A stretch of 64,000 nt of DNA from the NCBI RefSeq assembly GCF_040371085.1, contig NZ_JAMBMT010000001.1:2418001-2482000 (forward strand). The letters run 5' to 3'. Made by a program: the position numbers and the translations under genes. The stretch comes from Psychrobacter sp. AH5. GTDB lineage: Bacteria; Pseudomonadota; Gammaproteobacteria; Pseudomonadales; Moraxellaceae. A model generated the notes under the pieces. The model was not told where the DNA came from and made no database searches. It saw only the letters and a program-made list of their open reading frames with translations. Positions 18,974 through 26,288 of the stretch are shown here, in pieces. Numbering within the stretch: position 1 is the first letter of the stretch; each line of letters starts with the position of its first letter.

Positions 18974-19327
18974 ATGCCAAAAACAGAGAATCACGCGGAT
19001 AGCATTCACGACGACGCTAATGACAATGCTAATAACAGTGCTTATGACAATGCTTATGACTATTTACTTGGGTTACTGACTCACACTGACGATAAAGCAC
19101 AGTTATCAGAGATATTTGCCGCGCTATTGACCGAAAAAGAGCAAACCGAGCTTGCCAATCGTTTAAGAATATTTGCGCTACTACAACAAGGCATCACGCA
19201 AAGAGAGATTAGCGCGCAGCTTGGAGTGGGTATTGCGACAGTGTCACGTGGGGCGAAGGTATTTAGTCAGCATCACATTGATGAATTATTGCCTGATATT
19301 GGTAAACAGCTAACAAGCAAGGAGTAG
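18974..19327 (+). CDS. trpR: Trp repressor-like protein (TrpR/YerC family) with N-terminal repeat extension
   Basis: The protein has 117 residues. From about residue 30 the TrpR fold is clear: LLGLLTHTDDKAQLSEIFAALLTEKEQTELANRLRIFALLQQGITQREIS, then the helix-turn-helix AQLGVGIATVSRGAKVF. This repressor binds DNA with tryptophan as corepressor, and its divergence from trpB supports that role. The first 30 residues are unusual: a D/N/A/Y-rich stretch encoded by a degenerate 12-bp tandem repeat (19010-19069) that is absent from E. coli TrpR. The length may vary between strains. The ATG has AGAAGAG 6-9 bases upstream. YerC-type relatives in other phyla share the fold, so the symbol carries some uncertainty. 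Confidence 0.85.
   Translation: MPKTENHADSIHDDANDNANNSAYDNAYDYLLGLLTHTDDKAQLSEIFAALLTEKEQTELANRLRIFALLQQGITQREISAQLGVGIATVSRGAKVFSQHHIDELLPDIGKQLTSKE
19010..19069 (+). repeat. degenerate 12-bp tandem repeat inside trpR
   Basis: There are five units of 12 bp: GACGACGCTAAT, GACAATGCTAAT, AACAGTGCTTAT, GACAATGCTTAT and GACTATTTACTT. They are in frame and encode D-D-A-N / D-N-A-N / N-S-A-Y / D-N-A-Y / D-Y-L-L. Confidence 0.75.
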
Positions 19328-19436
19328 AGTAAAGCTTTATTACATTGAACATACCTAGACGCTAACCGATATGATTTTAGAGCGCTAAAAAAGACACAAT
19401 CTATGTACATAAAATCGCTCGTTTTGTTTTAGCTTT

Positions 19437-19455
19437 GGTATAAATTATCATTAAT
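19437..19455 (-). promoter_or_regulatory. Fur-box-like sequence
   Basis: Read on the minus strand, this 19-mer matches the classical palindromic Fur consensus at 13 positions, with an intact TAATGATAAT core. It is 260 bases upstream of a siderophore-type N-hydroxylase gene, which makes iron control plausible. The MITE lies between the two. Confidence 0.35.
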
Positions 19456-19472
19456 AACTGTCGATAATTACT

Positions 19473-19686
19473 AGGACGTGTTGAATATTCGACCATGGCA
19501 CTGACGGAAACTATTTTTTAGCAAAGTAGCGGCAAAAAAGAGTTCTGTCCTTTCAGGCTGATGCTAAAATCGCCTCACACTATATAGCAATTCTAGCTAA
19601 GGCATCGGTATTATCGTCAAATCGCCCTTTGTCTGGAACGATTTTAACTATCAGTAGAGCCGACTTATAAATGGTCAACACGTCCT
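19473..19686. mobile_element. MITE-like element or IS remnant with 12-bp perfect inverted ends
   Basis: AGGACGTGTTGA (19473-19484) is matched by its exact complement TCAACACGTCCT (19675-19686). If the outermost A/T is taken as flank, the element is bounded by TA on each side, as left by IS630/Tc1-type transposition. The 214 bp hold no intact frame; reading on the minus strand gives only short broken stretches. The left end appears to carry an extra 8 bases within the inverted repeat relative to the right end (GTTGA-8-CCAT versus GTTGACCAT). Confidence 0.65.
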
Positions 19687-19715
19687 AACTAAATAGCAAT
19701 AAGTAGAGGGATTTG

Positions 19716-21083
19716 ATGCTAGATATTATTGGTATTGGTCTAGGCCCTTTTAATCTGAGTTTGGCAACTTTACTGACTAAGCAGCCCTCGATTAAAGGTC
19801 TATTTTTCGAACAAAAAGAGCAGTTTAGCTGGCACAAAAGTATGATTTTACCTCATACGACTTTGCAAGTGCCTTTTATGGCGGATCTAGTGACACTTAT
19901 TGATCCTACTAGTCGTTATACCTTTTTGAATTATCTGCATACTCATCATCGGCTATTAAAATTTTATTTTTTGGAAGATTTTGAGATTTATCGGCAAGAA
20001 TACAATCACTATTGTCAGTGGGTCGCCAGTCAATTGGACAGCTTAGTATTTGATGCAAAAGTGATACGTATAACACCTATAAAAAGCAATGATTTACAAA
20101 ACAATGAACTCCAAAGTGGTCATTCAAAAAACAATAAAGGCTTTGTGATAACAGTTTGTGAAGAAGGCAAAAACAAGACTTATCAAGCAAAAAACATAGT
20201 CATAGGTACTGGCTCCAAGCCTATTTTGCCCTCTTACTTACAAAAGCTAGCTGCCCAAGCACCGCAGCGTTGTATGCATACCGCAGACTATGCCAACCAT
20301 TTTGACCTTGACGCCATTAAGCCTAATAAGGGACTGGCTAAAGTAATGGTTATAGGTTCGGGTCAGTCCGCAGCAGAGGTTTATCGAGCCTTGTTTGAAC
20401 AACAACTTGATGCTGAGCAGCAGCCTAGATTTCAATTAGATTGGGTGACGCGTTCGGCAGGGTTTTTCCCAATGGAATATGCGCCTTTAGGGCTTGAGCA
20501 TTTTAGTCCCGCCTATATTGACTATTTTCATGCCCTTGATGTAGAAACCAAAAATAAAGTCGTTGCTAAGCAGGATCTATTGCATAAAGGTATTAGTTTT
20601 AAGACTATTCGCGACATTTATCACAAGCTTTATGAGCGTAGTATCGGCGACCAAGCGCTACACTCACAGATTATAGCGAATTGTGCGCTGCTCTATGCAG
20701 AGCTACAGGCTGATAATAAGGTAAATTTGACACTCCAGCAGCATGAACAAGACCAGAGATTTAGTGTTGAATATGACTGCGTAATTGCAGGGACTGGTTA
20801 TAGCGATTTATTACCAGACTGCTTAGCTGAGCTATTGCCTGATATCGAACACGGCGCAAACGGTCAAGCCGTTATCAATCGTGATTATACTTTAAGTTAT
20901 AACAACAATAGCAAAAGCGGCAAGATTTTTGTGCAGAATAAAGAAACTCATAGTCATGGCGTTGGTGCAGGTGATTTGGGCTTAGGAGCGTATCGGGCTG
21001 GCTACATCATTAACCAATTAGTAGACGAAGCTATTTATGATACTCAGGCATTAGAGGTCTTTCAGAATTTTGGGGTGCGGTAA
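19716..21083 (+). CDS. lysine/ornithine N-monooxygenase (siderophore biosynthesis type)
   Basis: The 455-residue protein belongs to the IucD/PvdA class B flavin monooxygenases, which N-hydroxylate lysine or ornithine using FAD and NADPH for hydroxamate siderophores. It starts with the FAD motif IGIGLGPFNLSLA, then SWHKSMILPHTTLQVPFMADLV (typical family text) and the NADPH motif VIGSGQSAAEVY. It ends with NKETHSHGVGAGDLGLGAYRAG. The ATG at 19716 is preferred over a TTG at 19713 because GAGGG lies 6 bases upstream. No siderophore synthetase, acetyltransferase or receptor gene is nearby, so the gene is an orphan in this window. Substrate choice between lysine and ornithine cannot be decided here. 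Confidence 0.9.
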   Translation: MLDIIGIGLGPFNLSLATLLTKQPSIKGLFFEQKEQFSWHKSMILPHTTLQVPFMADLVTLIDPTSRYTFLNYLHTHHRLLKFYFLEDFEIYRQEYNHYCQWVASQLDSLVFDAKVIRITPIKSNDLQNNELQSGHSKNNKGFVITVCEEGKNKTYQAKNIVIGTGSKPILPSYLQKLAAQAPQRCMHTADYANHFDLDAIKPNKGLAKVMVIGSGQSAAEVYRALFEQQLDAEQQPRFQLDWVTRSAGFFPMEYAPLGLEHFSPAYIDYFHALDVETKNKVVAKQDLLHKGISFKTIRDIYHKLYERSIGDQALHSQIIANCALLYAELQADNKVNLTLQQHEQDQRFSVEYDCVIAGTGYSDLLPDCLAELLPDIEHGANGQAVINRDYTLSYNNNSKSGKIFVQNKETHSHGVGAGDLGLGAYRAGYIINQLVDEAIYDTQALEVFQNFGVR

Positions 21084-21176
21084 GTCAATGACAGAAAAAC
21101 CAAAGATTTAATTTGCAAAAACTTGTCTACTAAAATAGTATAACGACTTTTGTTGATAATAATTTGAGGATTACCA

Positions 21177-21599
21177 ATGATCGTTAAGAAAATAGCTTTA
21201 TTCTTGGGTGCTATATCAGTAGCAACAGCTGGTTTCTGCGGAGTAGGACAACTTTCGGGCGACACGACTTGCTATATCTATAAGCAAGATAAATTACAAA
21301 AAAAGCTCGCCTGCCAGTATGAGGGAGCAGAAGGCGCATCTTCAAGCTACGCTTTTAGACAGATTGATTATACTTTGCCAGGGTTCGGGAAAATGGCAAC
21401 CTCAAATAGCGCCGATTATGATGATAATGGCAATCATACCGGATGGACGACCACTGTCAATGATGAGCCAGCTGTCATCAGATATCGCGCGCCATCTAGC
21501 AAAAAGGTAGTCAGTCAAGCTTATGCAGAGTCTGGTAAAGAGGTTTTAGAGTGCTACTTGAGCAAAAAATCTCAATGGGAGATTTGCTCTGAATCCTAA
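21177..21599 (+). CDS. small secreted protein, unknown function
   Basis: The protein has 140 residues and a clear signal peptide (MIVKKIALFLGAISVATAGF) with likely cleavage near residue 20. No proper lipobox is seen, although a Cys follows at residue 21. The mature part has five Cys (GFCGVG, DTTCYIY, KLACQYE, LECYL and EICSES), which suggests disulfides in the periplasm. It is rich in Ser, Tyr and Gly. GAGG lies 6-7 bases before the ATG. A terminator follows at 21641-21665, so it is transcribed alone or with the gene before it. I do not recognise the family. Confidence 0.75.
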   Translation: MIVKKIALFLGAISVATAGFCGVGQLSGDTTCYIYKQDKLQKKLACQYEGAEGASSSYAFRQIDYTLPGFGKMATSNSADYDDNGNHTGWTTTVNDEPAVIRYRAPSSKKVVSQAYAESGKEVLECYLSKKSQWEICSES

Positions 21600-21640
21600 T
21601 GATCTTTAGCAAAGCCAAAAGATTGCAGTGATAAAAACTG

Positions 21641-21665
21641 GCTGAGCTTAGGTTCAGCTTTTTAT
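21641..21665 (+). terminator. Rho-independent terminator
   Basis: The stem GCTGAG / TTCAGC (one G-T pair) is followed by TTTTTATT. It ends the small secreted-protein gene. Confidence 0.65.
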
Positions 21666-21813
21666 TGTCTATGACAGATACAAATAATTAGAGATTTTAG
21701 TAAAAGGATGACACTTTATGCTAAACAGTTTGGATTGCGTTAGTGACATAATACAGAAAAAATAGTTTGCTAGACTAGCGTCGTCATAACAAACGTTTAA
21801 GGTTATAGCGCGC

Positions 21814-23412
21814 ATGCAAAGACGCAAATTTATCAAATCTATGGGCTTAGGGGTCGCGACAGTCAGTGCATCGGCTACCATGATTGGTTGCCAAACCCTC
21901 GTCAAACAGCAAAAACTACCCAGCACTATTACTCAAGCCGGACACTTCAATAATATCATCGTCGGTAGCGGCTACGGCGGCGCGGTATCAGCACTCAGAC
22001 TGAGCGAGCAAGGCCATAAAGTCCTCATTCTTGAGATGGGCATGCGCTGGGATAGAACGCCTAAGCACGACACTTTTTGTAAGATGATAACCGCTGATAA
22101 ACGCTCTAGCTGGTTTCGCAATATGCCAAACGCCCCTATCCCCATTCCCATTCCTATTAAGAAATATCCGGGCGTATTAGATTTGATCGAGTATGACGAG
22201 ATGAAAGTTTTTGCCGGACGCGCTTATGGCGGCGGCTCTATCGTCAACGGCGCGATTGCTATTGCCCCTAGACGCTCGCACTTTGAAGCCGTCTTTCCGT
22301 GGATTGATAGTGATGAGATGTACAACACTTACTTTCCGCGCGCGATGAAAGAATTAAAAGTCAGCCAAATCCCCGAGTCATTTTTTAATCAATCTGAGCA
22401 CTACGAATTCACCCGCGCCGCTGAACGCCAAGCGGAGCGAGCCGGCCTCAAAACTGAGTTCTTTGGCAATAGCTATGACTTTGATTATATGCAAAAAGAA
22501 GCTCGCGGCGAAGTCTATAAATCGGGATTAGGCGGCGAAGTCATCTATGGCAATAACGCCGGCAAGTTCTCACTTGATCTAACTTATCTAAAAGACGCGG
22601 AAGCCACGGGCAATGTTTCGGTCAGAACCTTACGCAAAGTCAATAGCATCCAAGCGCTCGCGGGCGACCAATTGCGTCTAGAAGTCCATGTCCTAAACAC
22701 TACGGGCGGCGTCGATAACATTGAGCATTACACTTGCGATAAGCTGTTCCTCAATGCAGGCAGTACGGGTACCTCAGAGCTACTGCTCAAAAGCCAAGCT
22801 AAGGGTAAGCTGAATAATCTCAACAAGCACATCGGCCAATATTGGGGACCAAACGGTAATATCATGACCGGGCGCAATTTCGTTCACGCGGCAGGCACGA
22901 CTCAGTCTACTATTCCGGTAAAAGGCATAAATATGTGGGACGGTGACAGAGACGGCTCCAAGTACAAAATCTTTGCCGAACTTGCGCCATTGCCGCTAGG
23001 GCTTGAGACGTGGACGACGCTGTATCTTGCCATCACAGACAACCCAGAGCGCGGTAATTATTACTACGATAAAGATTCACAAACCGTCAAACTCAACTGG
23101 AAACGCGAACAAAATCAGTATTCGGTAAATGCTGCTAAAGAGCTGATCGAAAAGCTCGCTAAAGTAAACGGCGGCGCGACCTCTAGCCTACTATTTACCA
23201 AAGGCTTCGGCGATGACTTTTGCTATCATCCGCTTGGCGGCTGCGTGCTTGGCAAGGCAACTGATGAGGTTGGCCGCGTCAAAGGGCACAGCAACATCTA
23301 TGTGCAAGACGGCGCGTTAATCCCGGGTAGTGCTGGCGTTAATCCGTATGTATTTATCACCGGACTTGCTGAGCGAAATATGACGGCTATTTTGAAGGAA
23401 GATTTTGGTTAG
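21814..23412 (+). CDS. GMC-type oxidoreductase, cholesterol-oxidase-like, Tat-exported
   Basis: The protein has 532 residues. The N-terminus RRKFIKSMGLGVATVSA is a twin-arginine signal, followed by a possible lipobox (MIGC, about residue 26). The FAD-binding motif IIVGSGYGGAVSALRL and the C-terminal FCYHPLGGCVLGKATDEVGR...VNPYVFITGLAERN match the class I cholesterol oxidase branch of GMC enzymes, including the active-site His (HPLGGC) and Asn (VNP). It would oxidise a sterol or other bulky alcohol to a ketone while making peroxide in the periplasm or at the outer membrane. The substrate is not proven; related enzymes act on other alcohols. It has its own terminator and no catabolic neighbours. 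Confidence 0.88.
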   Translation: MQRRKFIKSMGLGVATVSASATMIGCQTLVKQQKLPSTITQAGHFNNIIVGSGYGGAVSALRLSEQGHKVLILEMGMRWDRTPKHDTFCKMITADKRSSWFRNMPNAPIPIPIPIKKYPGVLDLIEYDEMKVFAGRAYGGGSIVNGAIAIAPRRSHFEAVFPWIDSDEMYNTYFPRAMKELKVSQIPESFFNQSEHYEFTRAAERQAERAGLKTEFFGNSYDFDYMQKEARGEVYKSGLGGEVIYGNNAGKFSLDLTYLKDAEATGNVSVRTLRKVNSIQALAGDQLRLEVHVLNTTGGVDNIEHYTCDKLFLNAGSTGTSELLLKSQAKGKLNNLNKHIGQYWGPNGNIMTGRNFVHAAGTTQSTIPVKGINMWDGDRDGSKYKIFAELAPLPLGLETWTTLYLAITDNPERGNYYYDKDSQTVKLNWKREQNQYSVNAAKELIEKLAKVNGGATSSLLFTKGFGDDFCYHPLGGCVLGKATDEVGRVKGHSNIYVQDGALIPGSAGVNPYVFITGLAERNMTAILKEDFG

Positions 23413-23433
23413 GGTGTTGGAAGTTGGTTAGAT

Positions 23434-23460
23434 AAAAAACGCTCTTTAGGAGCGTTTTTT
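23434..23460. terminator. Rho-independent terminator, bidirectional
   Basis: The perfect stem AAAAAACGCTC / GAGCGTTTTTT has a TTTAG loop. It separates the GMC gene from the convergent AT-rich module. Confidence 0.9.
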
Positions 23461-23507
23461 CGGGTTTTGAATTTGATGGAGTAATTTTGTTAGCAACTTG
23501 AATCTAC

Positions 23508-23945
23508 TCATCTGAACTCTATAAGGTCTAAATAAGTATATCTATTTGATTTAACTATAGGAGGGGTTGAATAAACATATTCAATAAACCCATTCCAGTA
23601 CATTCCTTTAGTATCTCGAATTACAGAATCTATAATTTCTTTGACATGAGGCTCTAAAGCTGGTTTGTCACCAAGGTACTGAAATATTATCTTTGGAGTA
23701 CCATATATTGTTTGTGTTTCAACTATACCAATATAAGGATCTCTATATGCAATATCGTAAACATCACGTACAAAAGGTCCATAATTATCGAAATACCATT
23801 TTATATTCGTAATTTGACTGCCTGTAATCCTGACAGACTCCCAGTCGGTTAAATAGATTAATTTAGTTAATCTAGCATTAGATAACTCGTTTGAGTGTGG
23901 ATAAACAACACAAATATATTTTATTAAATTACTAATTATATTCAT
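23508..23945 (-). CDS. Panacea/SocA-like (DUF4065) domain protein, putative antitoxin-type partner
   Basis: The protein has 145 residues. The pattern ARLTKLIYLTDWESVRITG...WYFDNYGPFVRDVYD, and the end EYVYSTPPIVKSNRYTYLDL, match the Panacea (SocA/GepA-like) domain. In known systems this domain acts as a promiscuous antitoxin fused to or paired with very different toxins, including membrane-active ones. Its ATG overlaps the stop of the upstream gene by four bases (ATGA), so the two are translationally coupled. It has no DNA-binding extension. The DNA is clearly more AT-rich than its neighbours. The family assignment is by eye; antitoxin function here is inferred from family and coupling. Confidence 0.75.
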   Translation of the reverse strand: MNIISNLIKYICVVYPHSNELSNARLTKLIYLTDWESVRITGSQITNIKWYFDNYGPFVRDVYDIAYRDPYIGIVETQTIYGTPKIIFQYLGDKPALEPHVKEIIDSVIRDTKGMYWNGFIEYVYSTPPIVKSNRYTYLDLIEFR

Positions 23946-24904
23946 ATCTTGTCCTCACTTATTATGGTTTTATTCAAAATAGCGTGATTATAATCTAGGA
24001 GTTCCAAAATAATACTATCGTGTTCGCTCAAGATACGATTTATTTCAGCTAAATCAAACTGCTTATGAACAGTAGTACTTTCGCACAGGAGCACCCCGAT
24101 ACGATCGCCTAAGTTCTTAGTAATCATATAAGGATAGAAGCTTCTACTTTGCATGTTAAACCTTCTTGCAACCTCCATATTAATTCCAAGAGCCTTAGTC
24201 TCTTTTAGATATTCACCATTATTGCCACTCAAATGTATAGTACTAGTATTAGTATCACTACTTACAAAAGCTCTGCCAATAACACCCTCATCTTTTGGGA
24301 ATCTCAACCTATTGGTCTTGTTATAGTTCACATTAACACTATATCTGCCGAAAATATGTAAGAAATCTTGTTCATCTATATTGCTATCTACGCTTATAAG
24401 CATATAAAGCGAAATTCTTTCACTAGGTGTAAACTCTAGCTTTTTAGATAAAAAAGCTAGAAACCTTGAAGTTACCTCTCTTGATTCGGATAAATGCTGT
24501 GTTTTTAAGTCAGTTATCGCTTCTTGAGCATCATTAAGATTCTGTTTTATTTCACTTAATTCTTTATCTTTCTTTTCAATATCAAGATTAAGCCTTGTTC
24601 TTTCATTAATTAATACCTTAGTTTCGGCAACTTCTCTGTCCCTCTTCCTCTTGCTCTTATATATGAATAACACATATAAAGGTAAAATAAGAAATAAGAT
24701 ATAGAAGGCTTTATTTTCTAAAACCTTACTGTATGGGATACTATCATCTCTTATGATTTGTATAAAAGAGCCAACTGAAGGTGTGAAGACAATACCTATT
24801 AGAAAAAGTACTAGACCTTCAATAGTTTTAAAAAACTCTAATAAATGACTCTCTAACCATCTAGCAGTTCTTACGATAAAAGAATCGTTCTCTGGATCAG
24901 ACAT
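23942..24904 (-). CDS. membrane protein with coiled coil and GAF-like domain, partner of the Panacea protein
   Basis: The protein has 320 residues. Two membrane segments (about 30-48 and 65-82) are followed by a basic stop-transfer stretch KSKRKRDR, a long coiled coil (about 84-143, Lys/Glu-rich) and a globular part (about 150-300). That part resembles a GAF sensor domain: EGVIGRAF at 206-213, then strands ending SFYPYMI and IGVLLCEST. It is thus a membrane-anchored sensor or effector facing the cytosol. It precedes the Panacea gene with a 4-base overlap. A promoter with TATAAT (24940-24945) and TTGATA 19 bases further upstream is plausible. I know no characterised protein with this exact partner; a toxin or defence role is inference. 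Confidence 0.7.
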   Translation of the reverse strand: MSDPENDSFIVRTARWLESHLLEFFKTIEGLVLFLIGIVFTPSVGSFIQIIRDDSIPYSKVLENKAFYILFLILPLYVLFIYKSKRKRDREVAETKVLINERTRLNLDIEKKDKELSEIKQNLNDAQEAITDLKTQHLSESREVTSRFLAFLSKKLEFTPSERISLYMLISVDSNIDEQDFLHIFGRYSVNVNYNKTNRLRFPKDEGVIGRAFVSSDTNTSTIHLSGNNGEYLKETKALGINMEVARRFNMQSRSFYPYMITKNLGDRIGVLLCESTTVHKQFDLAEINRILSEHDSIILELLDYNHAILNKTIISEDKI

Positions 24905-25237
24905 CCTTTATAAAGCCTTAAAATACAAAAAAGTACTCTATTATACCTATTATCACTACGAATTTATCAATATATGTTGAGCCTAAATCTTTATTTTTCT
25001 TAAACTTGAACTAAACAATCTTAACGTAATATTATTTAATAATTTTCTAAGATACAAATACCTGGAACTCCTATACGTCACTAGTTGTCGTTCGACACTA
25101 CTTAGAAAGTATATTAGGGATATTTTTCCAATTTTATCTTGCCTACAACTCTATACGAGTAAATATCAATGTATGAAACACTATGCAATACGTGCATTAT
25201 TGATAATACTTAAAACCATTCTAGAAAAGGACACCCA
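24905..25237. other. AT-rich intergenic region
   Basis: Divergent promoters for the Panacea module (TATAAT at 24940-24945 on the minus strand) and lplA must lie here. A small palindrome TGTCG-TT-CGACA occurs near 25087. I see no gene. Confidence 0.5.
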
Positions 25238-26242
25238 ATGAAACTACGCATCCTAAAATCTGCCGTAACCAACCCTTGGTTTAACCTTGCCACCGAAGAC
25301 TGGATATTTAATACCCTTGACCCTGACTCGCATACGCTGTTCTTATGGCGCAACAGCGAGACGGTGGTTATTGGCCGCTCGCAAAATCCGTGGGTAGAAT
25401 GCAAAATCGATAAGATGGAAGAAGATGGAGTGTTTTTGGCGCGGCGGCAAAGTGGCGGCGGCGCGGTGTTTCATGATTTGGGCAATACCAACTTTACCTT
25501 TTTATCGCCTAAAGAAGACTACGATCAAGATGCCAACTTTACCATCATCGTTAATGCCCTAAAAAAACTCGGTATCAACGCTGAGCAGTCGGGACGTAAT
25601 GATATGCAAGTCGGCGATAAGAAAATATCAGGCAGCGCCTTTAAACACGCGCTTGACCGCAGCTTTCACCACGGGACGTTACTGGTCGATGCCAATATGC
25701 AAAAGCTCGGTGATTATCTCAATCCACATCCGCTTAAGCTGCAAGCCAAAGGCATCAAATCTGTGCGCTCGCGTGTGGCCAATCTCGTTGATTTTAATGC
25801 AGACATCAATCATGAGGTCCTATCTGAAGCGATTATCGAGGCCTTTTGTGAGTATTATGACGCTACTGCACCAGTCGAAGAATTAGATGAAGCCAGTCTC
25901 GCCAAGCAGCCAGCGCTAGATAAATACTATCAGCAAATGGCCGATTGGGACTGGCGCTTTGGCAAGACGCCGCAGTTTAATCATCATATAGAAACCCGTT
26001 TTGATTGGGGTATTATTGATTTGCATATGGACGTGCAGCAGGCGGTGATCACTGAGGTGGTTATCTTCTCGGATGCGCTAAATGTGGAATTAATTGAGCT
26101 ATTAAAAGAGACTTTAACCGATATTAAATATAATCGTAATGAGGTAAAGGCCAAGCTTGGCAAGCTAGCTAAAGCGCATGCTGAGTTGGCGACGCAAGTT
26201 GATGATGTGTCTGAGTGGTTGCTTGGTGAGATGGAGGGTTAA
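25238..26242 (+). CDS. lplA: lipoate--protein ligase A
   Basis: LplA attaches scavenged lipoate to the E2 subunits and GcvH through lipoyl-AMP. The motif RRQSGGGAVFHDLGNTNF (residues 69 onward) and the lysine motif GDKKISGSAFKHALDR are diagnostic. At 334 residues it includes the C-terminal accessory domain of the E. coli-type single-chain enzyme. AAAGGA lies 6 bases before the ATG. The gene is alone; the upstream Panacea module is divergent, and an inverted repeat at 26249-26281 separates it from the convergent serine hydrolase. Confidence 0.95.
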   Translation: MKLRILKSAVTNPWFNLATEDWIFNTLDPDSHTLFLWRNSETVVIGRSQNPWVECKIDKMEEDGVFLARRQSGGGAVFHDLGNTNFTFLSPKEDYDQDANFTIIVNALKKLGINAEQSGRNDMQVGDKKISGSAFKHALDRSFHHGTLLVDANMQKLGDYLNPHPLKLQAKGIKSVRSRVANLVDFNADINHEVLSEAIIEAFCEYYDATAPVEELDEASLAKQPALDKYYQQMADWDWRFGKTPQFNHHIETRFDWGIIDLHMDVQQAVITEVVIFSDALNVELIELLKETLTDIKYNRNEVKAKLGKLAKAHAELATQVDDVSEWLLGEMEG

Positions 26243-26248
26243 GGCTTT

Positions 26249-26281
26249 GCGGTTGTAAGCAAGGTACAGTCTTACAACCGC
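26249..26281. terminator. 11-bp inverted repeat between convergent genes
   Basis: GCGGTTGTAAG / CTTACAACCGC is a perfect stem with an 11-base loop. It lacks a clean T run, so it is a probable but not classical terminator. Confidence 0.5.
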
Positions 26282-26288
26282 TACTATT

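Larger units (their letters stand above)
19328..19715. other. intergenic region between trpR and the N-hydroxylase gene
   Basis: No complete gene is present. The left part is plain AT-rich sequence ending in a Fur-box-like site (19437-19455). Most of the rest is the 214-bp inverted-repeat element at 19473-19686. A GAGGG ribosome site follows at 19706-19710. Confidence 0.6.

Noticed and set aside
19473..19686. functional small transposase inside the inverted-repeat element
   Set aside because: All frames are broken by stops; only short stretches are open.
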